NCBI RefSeq assembly: GCF_030209835.1 | Contig: NZ_JARVRF010000013.1 | Location: forward strand, 1 to 64,000 | Length of the DNA: 64,000 nt | Direction: 5' to 3' | DNA from: Arthrobacter sp. efr-133-R2A-120 | GTDB taxonomy: Bacteria > Actinomycetota > Actinomycetes > Actinomycetales > Micrococcaceae | Part shown: positions 38,395-46,339 of the stretch, piece after piece | Numbering within the stretch: position 1 is the first letter of the stretch | Layout: every line of letters begins with the position of its first letter | Made by a program: the position numbers and the translations under genes | The notes under the pieces: generated by a model | The model's database searches: none | What the model saw: only the letters and a program-made list of their open reading frames with translations | Told to the model about the DNA's origin: nothing

Positions 38395-39176
38395 TAGGTG
38401 GCCCTTCCGCCGGATAGGTCATAAACGAAGCCGGTCGTGTACGAAGCGTTGGGCGAGATGATGTACTCGATCAGCGCGGCGGCCTCCTCCGCTGTGCCCA
38501 GCCGATGCATGGGGATCCGTTCGAGGTCTTGCCGCGTAGGCGGGTGCCCGCTCACCAAGGGGGTGTCGATTTTGCCCGGTGCGATTGCGTTGACGATGAC
38601 TCCGGTCGTCGCATATTCCCGTGCCAAGGCCTTCACCAGACCTGTGATTCCTGCCTTGCTGGCGGAATAGCCGGTCATCCCGGCCACGCCCTCCTTTCCC
38701 GCAGTGGACGAAAAGTGGATGAGCCGGCCGAATCCGTTCGCCGCCATACCTGGAAGCACGGCTTTTGATAGTGCGAACGCACCAACAAGGTTCACGCGGA
38801 GAAGCCTGTCGAACTCTTCGAGGGTTTCTTCGACGGAGGGTTGAACTTTCCCGAGGATTCCTGCGGTGTTGATGACTACATCCAGGCCTCCGGCCAAGGA
38901 GATAGCTTGCTCGACAGCCTCTTCAACTGATTGGGGTTCGGAAACATCGATGGGAAGCTGAGAGTATGGCGTTCGAGCTGCCGGCCATTGGGAGGTCGGG
39001 AGGTCGGCGCCGATGACTCTGCCAACTTTCGTACTGAGCAGTTCCGCGGTTGCATGGCCGATTCCGGACGCGGCGCCTACGATCAGGCAGCGGAGATCGG
39101 AGAATGAAGGAGTTGCGGCGGGCATCTGAGCGGACGCATCAGCCACGGCGCGGGCGGGGTTGCTGTATTGGGCCAT
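38391..39176 (-). CDS. Short-chain dehydrogenase/reductase
   Basis: A 261-residue classical SDR. It has the nucleotide-binding motif VGAASGIGHATA, the NAG-type segment NTAGILG, a catalytic Ser in HFSSTAGK and the YxxxK motif in TGYSASKAG. The first 25 residues (Met to about Ser25) are an extra N-terminal stretch, so a later start is possible. It overlaps glycerate kinase and follows the DUF993 gene by 3 bases. It may reduce or oxidise a three- or four-carbon product of aldol cleavage. Confidence 0.9.
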   Translation of the reverse strand: MAQYSNPARAVADASAQMPAATPSFSDLRCLIVGAASGIGHATAELLSTKVGRVIGADLPTSQWPAARTPYSQLPIDVSEPQSVEEAVEQAISLAGGLDVVINTAGILGKVQPSVEETLEEFDRLLRVNLVGAFALSKAVLPGMAANGFGRLIHFSSTAGKEGVAGMTGYSASKAGITGLVKALAREYATTGVIVNAIAPGKIDTPLVSGHPPTRQDLERIPMHRLGTAEEAAALIEYIISPNASYTTGFVYDLSGGRATY

Positions 39177-39179
39177 TGG

Positions 39180-40340
39180 CTACAGTCCTTGTGCTCGGAA
39201 GTACGCCGTCGCCCGTGCTGCCGAAAGGTCGGGCTCAGGGAACAGGCCGATGCCGTTGGCCGCATCGAAGAGGTCCGCGAGGTGGAGGATCGAGCGGCCG
39301 GATTCGAGCCCGGCGACCATCCTGAAGTGGCTTTGCCATCCGGTGAGGTAACTGAGCCAGACGACGCCCACTTTGTAGTACTGTGTCGGGGTTTCGAAAA
39401 TGAGCCGGCTGAGAGGGACCGTGGGTTCCAGGATGTCGCGGAATCCCACGACGTCTCCTTTGTCGAGTTTGGCGAAAGCCGCAGACGCGAACCGGGGCAC
39501 TGCGGCGAAGGCGCCCAGGAGCGCGTCGCTGTGGCCTTGTTCGTCCCCGGCGATGAGATCGGCGTAGTTGAAGTCATCGCCGGTGAACAGGCGGACGCCG
39601 GCGGGAAGCCGCCGACGGAAGCTGATCTCATGGTCCTTGTCGAGCAGCGAGATCTTGGTCCCTGCGACCTTTTCCCTTTTCGCACGGATGAGCGCCAAGA
39701 CTGTTTCCGAGGCATCGGCGATGGTAGGGGCGCCCCAGTAGCCCTCCAGCGAGGGGTCGAACATCGAGCCCAGCCAGTGCAGGATCACGGGCCGCGTGGC
39801 CGCATCCAGTACCTTGCCGTAGACGTTGAAGTAGTCGTCGGCCCCGCTCGCGGTGCGGGCCAGATGACGGCTTGCCATCATGACGACACTGCCCCCGACT
39901 GCCTCGATTTCGCCCAGCTGCTCGATGTAGGCGTCGGTGATTTCTTCGAGTGAATGAGGTGCGGCGTCCAGTTGGTCGGTGGCGATTCCGACGACGACCG
40001 AGCCGCCAACGCTTTTGGCTTCGGCAAGTGTGCGCCGTGCGAGTTCGAGCGCTATTGCCGGTCCGAGCCCCATTCCGCGCTGGGCGGTATCCATGCTCTC
40101 CGCGACACCAAGTCCAAGGTTCCAGAGGGAATGCCGGAGCTGGAGAGTGGCATCCCAGTCGATGGCGGCCGGAGATCCCGCGCCGGACCGTAGCGGGTCG
40201 GCGACGACGTGCCCGGCCGCGTAAGCAACACGTGATGTGGGCGGCGCAGTCAGTGTTTCCAGCGTGGCCGGCTGGGCTAGTTCCAGGGTCCGATGCCGGC
40301 CGGAGGCGGCGGGTAGCTGAATGGTGGTCAGGGTCTTCAT
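39180..40340 (-). CDS. DUF993-family protein, dihydrodipicolinate synthase-like aldolase
   Basis: A 386-residue TIM-barrel protein of the DUF993 family, distantly related to dihydrodipicolinate synthase and other class I aldolases. Recognisable parts include GVAESMDTAQRGMGLG, DAATRPVILHWLGSMFDPSL, KISLLDKDHEISFRRRLPAG and LFTGDDFNYADLI. A Lys in GTKISLLDK is a candidate Schiff-base residue. It overlaps the isomerase gene by 4 bases. No reaction is established for the family; retro-aldol cleavage of a dehydro-sugar acid is an inference. Confidence 0.8.
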   Translation of the reverse strand: MKTLTTIQLPAASGRHRTLELAQPATLETLTAPPTSRVAYAAGHVVADPLRSGAGSPAAIDWDATLQLRHSLWNLGLGVAESMDTAQRGMGLGPAIALELARRTLAEAKSVGGSVVVGIATDQLDAAPHSLEEITDAYIEQLGEIEAVGGSVVMMASRHLARTASGADDYFNVYGKVLDAATRPVILHWLGSMFDPSLEGYWGAPTIADASETVLALIRAKREKVAGTKISLLDKDHEISFRRRLPAGVRLFTGDDFNYADLIAGDEQGHSDALLGAFAAVPRFASAAFAKLDKGDVVGFRDILEPTVPLSRLIFETPTQYYKVGVVWLSYLTGWQSHFRMVAGLESGRSILHLADLFDAANGIGLFPEPDLSAARATAYFRAQGL

Positions 40341-41209
40341 GCTGGTTGACGCTCCGATTCGTTGAGGGGTTCGCCGACATAGCGGTTGAAGCTGGAGACG
40401 GTGCGCTTGATGATCGTCTCGAGGGGTAGCTTCCAGATGTCTTCGTTGAAAATTTCGACTTCGATGGGTCCGCTGTAGCCGGCGTGGCGGATCGAAGCGG
40501 TGAGGGCTGCTAGATCGATTTCGCCGTCCCCTGGAAAGAGGCGGCCGTTCATGTTCTCCGGGACAGGAAGGGGCAGTGCGAAGTCGCTGACTTGGTAGCC
40601 CGCGATCCGCGGACCCGCGGCCAGCACATCGTCATGGAAGCGGCTGTCCCAGGACGTGGCATAGGCATCTATGAGTAGCCCGACAGTGTCGGCGGGAAAG
40701 TCGGCGGTGACCCGCAGCGCCTGGGCGATGGTTGTCACAATGCTCCGCGTGCCGACGAACAGTGGATGCAGAGGTTCGAGCGCGAGTCTCACGCCGGCGT
40801 CGCGGGCGTACGGCTCCACTTCTTCGATGGCGGCCCGGAGCCGGACTTCAGCGTGCTGAATGCTGCGGTCGTGTGCCGGGAGACCGCCGGCGATAAGCGT
40901 CAGCATTGGACTGCCGACCTCGCGGGACAGCTCCAAGGCCCGCTTGACTCCTTCGAGCGCCGCCCGTAGATCGGCGCCTTCTTTGTCCGCGAGGAATCCA
41001 GCCCTGCAAACGGAGCTGACCGACAAACCTGTGTCGGCGAGCACCCGCCGGGCGCGGGCGATTCCGATCTCCTCCACCGGTTCGATCCACAAACCGATGT
41101 GCCGGATGCCCGCTTGCATTGCCGCTTCGGCTGTCTCAGTCAATGGATAGGGGCGGGTGGTGGCCTGGTTCAGGCTAAGTTCCACCGTTTCGCTGCGGAC
41201 GTGCATCAT
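40337..41209 (-). CDS. Sugar phosphate isomerase/epimerase-like TIM barrel
   Basis: A 290-residue xylose-isomerase-like TIM-barrel protein. Likely metal ligands lie in RLALEPLHPL (Glu), VGLLIDAYATSW (Asp) and GPIEVEIFNED (Glu). The family contains isomerases, epimerases, dehydratases (3-dehydroshikimate dehydratase) and keto-glycoside lyases, so the exact reaction is open. It overlaps both neighbours, DUF993 and Gfo/Idh, by 4 bases, which is strong evidence for a joint pathway. Confidence 0.85.
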   Translation of the reverse strand: MMHVRSETVELSLNQATTRPYPLTETAEAAMQAGIRHIGLWIEPVEEIGIARARRVLADTGLSVSSVCRAGFLADKEGADLRAALEGVKRALELSREVGSPMLTLIAGGLPAHDRSIQHAEVRLRAAIEEVEPYARDAGVRLALEPLHPLFVGTRSIVTTIAQALRVTADFPADTVGLLIDAYATSWDSRFHDDVLAAGPRIAGYQVSDFALPLPVPENMNGRLFPGDGEIDLAALTASIRHAGYSGPIEVEIFNEDIWKLPLETIIKRTVSSFNRYVGEPLNESERQPA

Positions 41210-42336
41210 CGGGATTTCCCCGCTTCGGCCAATGAGTGCGACAGATGGGTGAAGTGGCGCGATTCCACAGACGCGGAGCGGATTTGAACCGGTAGCCCTG
41301 TACGAGCCGATTCATAGACGGCGGCGACGATTTGGAGCGACTTCATGGCTTCACGTCCGGTGACGGCTGGTTGCCGTCCGGAGCGAATGGCATCGACGAA
41401 GTCGGCCACTTGGACTCTGTGCAAGGGCAGGAGCCGTGCGTTGACTTCCGCCACAGGGATATCGCCGCTCAAACCATCCGGGAATACCGTCCCGGCCCGT
41501 TCCTCGCCGGGTATTGCCCACAGGTCGTTCACCGCGTCGGAGCCTTCCGGGTATTCCGTGACCTGCACCGTCGCACCGTTGCTTCCAGTGACGACGATGC
41601 GCGTGCCAAGGTTCGGGCTGGCGGCGACCGTAGCGCTGAGTGTCGCTATGGCTCCGGAGGCAAAGGTGATGAGCGCAGCCGCGGTGTCTTCGACTTCGAT
41701 GGTGTCGCCGAGGACGAAGGAACCGGCCTTGGCGCTGACCTCCACGGGGTCCCCCATGAACCACTGAAGGAGGTCGATGTTGTGGATTGCCTGGGTCATG
41801 AGCACTCCGCCGCCGTCTGCAGCCCAGGTGCCGCGCCAAGCGGCCGCGTCGTAGTAGTCGATGCCGCGGTGCAGGAGTACTTGGCCGTGTCCAAGCATCG
41901 GTGTGCCGAGGCGACCGTCGTCGATGGCTGTCCGGAGGGCCCGGGCGCCGGGCCAAAAGCGGCGCTGGAACACCACCCCCAGGGTGATGCCGCCCTCTTC
42001 GGCGGCGCTGACCATTCGTTCAGCGGCGCCGGTGTCGGTGGCAATTGGCTTTTCGCACAGAACGTGCACTCCTGCGGACGCGGCTTCGGCCACGACGGCC
42101 TCGTGCGTCGGGTGCGGTGTGCAGACGCTGAGGGCGTCGATTCCCAGCGCTATGAGTTCCCTCACCGAGGGGACAGCGTGCGCGATGCCACGTTCGGCCG
42201 CGAACATTTGTGCGCGTTCGACGGCGACATCGCAGACTCCGACGATTTCGACGTCGGGCAACGCGGAGTAGGACTGGAAGTGGTTGTCGGCGATGTTGCC
42301 GCAGCCGACGATTCCTACGCGGAAGGGGTGGTTCAT
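41206..42336 (-). CDS. Gfo/Idh/MocA-family oxidoreductase
   Basis: A 376-residue NAD(P)-dependent dehydrogenase. The Rossmann motif is VGIVGCGNIADNHFQ, and the EKP motif is VLCEKPIATD. The substrate region has the usual HNIDLLQWFMGDP. Family members oxidise hydroxyl groups of inositols, glucosides and sugars, often at C3. It is coupled to the isomerase gene by overlap and lies 2 bases after the transporter gene. Confidence 0.9.
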   Translation of the reverse strand: MNHPFRVGIVGCGNIADNHFQSYSALPDVEIVGVCDVAVERAQMFAAERGIAHAVPSVRELIALGIDALSVCTPHPTHEAVVAEAASAGVHVLCEKPIATDTGAAERMVSAAEEGGITLGVVFQRRFWPGARALRTAIDDGRLGTPMLGHGQVLLHRGIDYYDAAAWRGTWAADGGGVLMTQAIHNIDLLQWFMGDPVEVSAKAGSFVLGDTIEVEDTAAALITFASGAIATLSATVAASPNLGTRIVVTGSNGATVQVTEYPEGSDAVNDLWAIPGEERAGTVFPDGLSGDIPVAEVNARLLPLHRVQVADFVDAIRSGRQPAVTGREAMKSLQIVAAVYESARTGLPVQIRSASVESRHFTHLSHSLAEAGKSR

Positions 42337-42338
42337 TG

Positions 42339-43721
42339 CTACTCTCCTGAGGGATTCGGCGTGGAAGGACGCACGCGGGCGGTGGAAATCGGGGCTCCCA
42401 GTTGTTCCAGGGGCACTTTGAAGGTTTCCTTTGCGGTGAGGGCGCTGGCTGCGGCCATGAGGGCGATGACGGCGGAGATCGTGGCGACCGGCATCCAGTC
42501 GCGCGGGTGGCCGGCCGTCAGCGCGGTGTAAATGGTCGGCGCGAACCCGGCTGCGATGAGGCCGATCTGCAAGCCGAGGGCCATGCCGGTCTGGCGGACC
42601 TTCAGGTTGAACATTTCCGCGAAGAACGACGGGTAGGTGGCGTTGATGGCCGCGTAGGCGAAGGAAACCGAAAGGAATCCCGCCACGAAGAGCAGTGGCA
42701 CGTTGCCGGATTGGATGGAGGCGAAGTACGCGAAGATCATGGCCGCGGATCCGATGTTGCCTGCTATGAATACCGGTTTCCGCCCGATCCGGTCAGAGAG
42801 GGCAGCGAACAAAGGCTGGGTCACGAGGGCGCACACGTGGCTGACGATGAGGACCCACAGCATGGTGCTGCTCGGGACAGCATAGACAGACGTCGCCAAT
42901 GAGAGCGCAAAGACCTTGATGACGGTGTCAATCGCGAACGCAAGCGAGCAGAAGGTGACCCGGACGATGGCACCCCAATGCGAGTGGAACACTTCGACCA
43001 CCGGTACCTTCACCAAGGCGTGCTCCTCCTTGGCTTCAAGGAATGCTTCCGGCTCGGTGAGCTTCGCACGGATGATGAGACCGGCGACTGTGACGAGGGC
43101 GCTGAGGAGGAACGGAATGCGCCAGCCCCAACTGAGCAGCTGGTCTTTGGGCAGTGCGGAGATCGGTACGAAGATGAGGGTGGCCAGGACGAAGCCTCCG
43201 ACGATCCCGTTGGGGGCCCAACTCGTGAAGAAGCCCCGGCGCCCTTCCGGCGATACCTCGATGGTGAGTACTGTGGCCGCGGCAGTCTCGCCGCCGACGG
43301 AAATGCCTTGGAGGATGCGAAGAGTCACCAGGAGGACTGCCGCCCAAACTCCGATCTGGGAGTATCCGGGTAGGCAACCAACGAGGAACGTGCATGTTCC
43401 CATGAGGATGAGAATGAAGACGAGGACCTTCTTGCGTCCGATCCGGTCCCCGAAGTGTCCCAGCAGAATCGCGCCGATCGGCCGGGCCACGTAGGAAACG
43501 GCGAAAGTGGCCAGGGCTGCCAGAGTCGCAACGCCGCCCGCTTCCGGGAAGAAGACTTTGCCGAAGACGAGGGCGGCAGCCAAGGCGTAAATGTAGTTGT
43601 CGTAATATTCCAGCGTGCCGCCGGCCATGCTTGCGATGGCAGCGCGCGTGGGGCTGTTCTTGACCCGCGGCGGGTGGACCGCCGTGGTGTGTAGGGATGT
43701 GTTCACTGACTTCTCCTTCAT
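42339..43721 (-). CDS. MFS transporter, metabolite:H+ symporter (MHS) type
   Basis: A 460-residue protein with 12 membrane segments. The family signature is clear: AGGTLEYYDNYIYALAAALV in TM1, the loop GHFGDRIGRKKVLVF between TM2 and TM3, and GISVGGETAAATVLTIEVSP around TM4. Known MHS members carry shikimate, citrate, tricarballylate, dicarboxylates or betaines, so a carboxylated substrate is likely. It is the only transporter in this operon. Confidence 0.9.
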   Translation of the reverse strand: MKEKSVNTSLHTTAVHPPRVKNSPTRAAIASMAGGTLEYYDNYIYALAAALVFGKVFFPEAGGVATLAALATFAVSYVARPIGAILLGHFGDRIGRKKVLVFILILMGTCTFLVGCLPGYSQIGVWAAVLLVTLRILQGISVGGETAAATVLTIEVSPEGRRGFFTSWAPNGIVGGFVLATLIFVPISALPKDQLLSWGWRIPFLLSALVTVAGLIIRAKLTEPEAFLEAKEEHALVKVPVVEVFHSHWGAIVRVTFCSLAFAIDTVIKVFALSLATSVYAVPSSTMLWVLIVSHVCALVTQPLFAALSDRIGRKPVFIAGNIGSAAMIFAYFASIQSGNVPLLFVAGFLSVSFAYAAINATYPSFFAEMFNLKVRQTGMALGLQIGLIAAGFAPTIYTALTAGHPRDWMPVATISAVIALMAAASALTAKETFKVPLEQLGAPISTARVRPSTPNPSGE

Positions 43722-43759
43722 TGCAGATTCAGTTGCCTGATACCCCTTGGGGACTCCGG

Positions 43760-44764
43760 CTAGGGGATGATGAGGGTCTTGCCACGGCCGAGGCGGCCTT
43801 GTGCAAATGCTTCGATCGCTGCCGGGGCGTCGTTGAGGCCCTGGACAATGTCGTTGGGGATTGCTGCCAGGCCATGGCGGGCGACCAAGGCAGCCGCCGT
43901 CGAGAGGTCTTCCGAGGTGTAGCAGAAGGTTCCGGTGAGGGTGAGTTCCCGCCGGACGAGGTCTTCCGTTGGTGGAAGGGCCCCTCCTTTGGCGAGTCCC
44001 GCCACGCAGATCGTCGAGCCCGGTTCCAGCAGCTCCATCACGGCGCTGACGCTGGTGCCGCTTCCCACGGTGTCAATGGCGACATCCCAGCGCTCCGCGG
44101 CTCCTTCCCCCGGGGCAATGGCGATGACCCCGTGATCCGTGATCGTCGCGCGGCGAACGGCGTCGGGTTCGATGACGGTGACGCTTTTCGCGCCAAGGCT
44201 GCGGGCCTGGAGTGCGGACGCCATGCCGATCGCCCCGCCGCCGACGATCACCAGGCGCGCGCCGGGTGAGACATTCGCGCGGGCGCAAGCGCGCACTCCG
44301 ACGGCGATGGGCTCAATAAGCGCGAGGGCCCGTGGATCTGCGGCCCCCGGGACAGCGACGGTGTTGACGGCGTCAACCGTCACGTAGCTTTGCAGACCGC
44401 CGTCGACGTCGAGGCCCATGAGTTCGCGCCGGCGGCACAGTCCACGCGAACCTGTTGCGCATTCCCGGCATTCGCCACAGACGCGGTTGGGATCGACTGC
44501 CACTTGCTGGCCGACGGTCCGGATCGTCACGTTCGGGCCGACCTCCACAACGGTGCCCCCGAATTCGTGCCCGAGTGTGGTTCCGATCCGGACGCGGTTG
44601 TTATGCCCGCGCCATATCGCAGCGTCCGTGCCGCACACACCAACGCTCTCGACGCGAATCACTATCTCGTCCGGACCCGGCGGAGTCGGCGCGGGCCGTG
44701 GCTCAACGACGAGCCGTTCCGCGCCCGTCCAGGCAACCCGGCGGGCCAACGTCGGGGCGCTCAT
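43760..44764 (-). CDS. Zinc-dependent MDR dehydrogenase
   Basis: A 334-residue threonine/sorbitol dehydrogenase-like protein. The catalytic zinc Cys is in SVGVCGTDAAIWRG and His-Glu in LGHEFGGTV. The structural zinc cluster is CGECRECATGSRGLC and the nucleotide-binding motif is LVIVGGGAIGMASALQARS. The start overlaps the flavoprotein gene by 4 bases, and 38 bases separate its end from the transporter gene, the largest gap in the operon. Oxidation of a secondary hydroxyl in a polyol or hydroxy acid is likely. Confidence 0.9.
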   Translation of the reverse strand: MSAPTLARRVAWTGAERLVVEPRPAPTPPGPDEIVIRVESVGVCGTDAAIWRGHNNRVRIGTTLGHEFGGTVVEVGPNVTIRTVGQQVAVDPNRVCGECRECATGSRGLCRRRELMGLDVDGGLQSYVTVDAVNTVAVPGAADPRALALIEPIAVGVRACARANVSPGARLVIVGGGAIGMASALQARSLGAKSVTVIEPDAVRRATITDHGVIAIAPGEGAAERWDVAIDTVGSGTSVSAVMELLEPGSTICVAGLAKGGALPPTEDLVRRELTLTGTFCYTSEDLSTAAALVARHGLAAIPNDIVQGLNDAPAAIEAFAQGRLGRGKTLIIP

Positions 44765-46140
44765 GGCGCAGAAACCAGTTCGTCGGCCCCGTGACCGCGC
44801 ACAATGTGGGCAACGGCGGCGTCTGCGGCGCGTCGGCCGAAAACGAATCCGAAGACGATGCCACCGACGTACCGGAGGTCCTGGGCTCCCCCGGCGTCGG
44901 CCCCGGCAGCGAACAGTCCGGGGATGGGAAGGTTGTCCCGGTCCAGGACCCGGCTATCACCGTCCACACGCAGTCCGCCGAACGGAATCGTGATGCATGG
45001 CTGCACCTCGATTGCCCTGAAGGGACCCTTCTTGAGCGCACTCGGGTTCGCAGGCAGCGGGGCGTCGAGCGCCACGGACTCGCCGTCGGAGGCTCGCTGG
45101 TAGCTTTCCAAGGTGGCGGCCAGGGCGGCGCGGTCGACACCCCAACTGGCAACGACCTCGACGAGTTCCTCCAGGGTGTCCGTTTCCGCGGTCCGGGCGC
45201 CGAGCTTCTTCGCTTCGCCATGACGGTCAAGCGCCATGCCGCTGGGATACGGGACAGCGAGAGCGCGATTCTGCTGGACCTGGTCATCCCAGATCAGGAC
45301 GCCGCGCTGCCCCGGCTCCCGGACAAGGAATTGGTTGGAGACTTCGTCGCCGAGCGACTCATCGGTGAATCGCAGGCCGCGCCTGTTGACCAAAACGCCG
45401 TAGGCGGAGAAATACAAGGTAAGGCGGAGGAACACCTCTGGCGAGACCGGCAGCGGACTCGGCAGGGTGTGGCCGTAGAAGCCGGACAGATGGCGGCTCG
45501 CCGCTCCCCCGGCCGCGGTTCCGAGGCGAAATCCATCACCGACTGAGTGCGGGTTGCTGCGAACAGCTATGTCGTCGGCACCGTTGCCAATGAACTTCTG
45601 CTTGAGCTCGGGGTCACCCTGGAACCCACCTGTTGCAAGTACTGTTGCCGCACCAAGTGCGCTCTTTTCTTCTCCCTCGTGGGTGAACGTCACGCCTGCA
45701 ACCTTGCCGCCGTCGATGATGAGTTCGACGTCGCTGACTCCGGTGAGAAGACCGCCGCCGCTGGCATTGATTTTCGCGGTCCACTTGGCGAACAGGTCAA
45801 GGATGTCAACCTTGCAGGCGCGACCCCATTCGAGGTGATCGCGCCATTCTTCGCTGACGCTGACACCGGCGGCACGCACATCCTTCACGGCCTGCTCGTA
45901 ACCTTCCACCACCAATGGCCCCAGGACCGGATCGCCGTCGGGCTGGATGCGGCGAAGGACATCAACATTCGGTGCCGTCCAGAGAATGCCCGCTGAAAGC
46001 GCGGCAGACCCTCCCGCAGCCGCGCCCTTCTCAAGCAGGAGAACGCGTCCCCCAAGGTCCACTGCCCGGTTTGCGGTTGCCAAACCTGCCGCCCCCGCAC
46101 CGACGACGATCAGGTCAAAAGGCTCCGTAATGTCTGTCAT
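44761..46140 (-). CDS. FAD-dependent oxidoreductase, fumarate-reductase flavoprotein-like
   Basis: A 459-residue FAD_binding_2 protein. The FAD dinucleotide motif LIVVGAGAAGLATANRAVDL is at residues 9-28, and the second FAD contact is GLFAAGADAGGAQDLRYVGG near the C-terminus. Relatives include tricarballylate dehydrogenase, 3-ketosteroid dehydrogenase and urocanate reductase, all acting on C-C bonds next to a carbonyl or carboxyl. It is the first gene of the operon, with AAGGAG 6 bases before the ATG. It faces a LacI gene across two operators. Confidence 0.87.
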   Translation of the reverse strand: MTDITEPFDLIVVGAGAAGLATANRAVDLGGRVLLLEKGAAAGGSAALSAGILWTAPNVDVLRRIQPDGDPVLGPLVVEGYEQAVKDVRAAGVSVSEEWRDHLEWGRACKVDILDLFAKWTAKINASGGGLLTGVSDVELIIDGGKVAGVTFTHEGEEKSALGAATVLATGGFQGDPELKQKFIGNGADDIAVRSNPHSVGDGFRLGTAAGGAASRHLSGFYGHTLPSPLPVSPEVFLRLTLYFSAYGVLVNRRGLRFTDESLGDEVSNQFLVREPGQRGVLIWDDQVQQNRALAVPYPSGMALDRHGEAKKLGARTAETDTLEELVEVVASWGVDRAALAATLESYQRASDGESVALDAPLPANPSALKKGPFRAIEVQPCITIPFGGLRVDGDSRVLDRDNLPIPGLFAAGADAGGAQDLRYVGGIVFGFVFGRRAADAAVAHIVRGHGADELVSAP

Positions 46141-46168
46141 TTGTCTCTCCTTTGAGTTTGTCTACTGC

Positions 46169-46183
46169 GGATAACGTTTACCG
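46169..46183. promoter_or_regulatory. Operator-like site A of the eight-gene catabolic operon
   Basis: GGATAACGTTTACCG, centred on the palindromic AACGTT. It is identical to site B at 46212-46226 except for one base. It lies 29 bases upstream of the flavoprotein start. The core fits a LacI-family operator. Confidence 0.6.
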
Positions 46184-46211
46184 TTGGCGGCAAGATTCTT
46201 GCTCTAGCAAT

Positions 46212-46226
46212 GGATAACGTTTTCCG
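46212..46226. promoter_or_regulatory. Operator-like site B of the eight-gene catabolic operon
   Basis: GGATAACGTTTTCCG, with near-perfect dyad GGANAACGTTNTCC. It is in the same orientation as site A and its start is 43 bases away, about four helical turns, so both sites face the same side of the DNA. Confidence 0.65.
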
Positions 46227-46339
46227 TTACGCTAGTTCCACCCGGACCTCCTGTCAAGACGGGCGCCGGAAGACATTGGGAATCGTCAGCTTCGGTTGCG
46301 GTTAGGCTGGAGCGTCGATCACATCAAAGGAGTCTGGAC

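Noticed and set aside
46141-46339. Sigma-70 promoter boxes for the eight-gene operon
   Set aside because: I found no convincing -35/-10 pair by eye; only the operator-like sites are supported.
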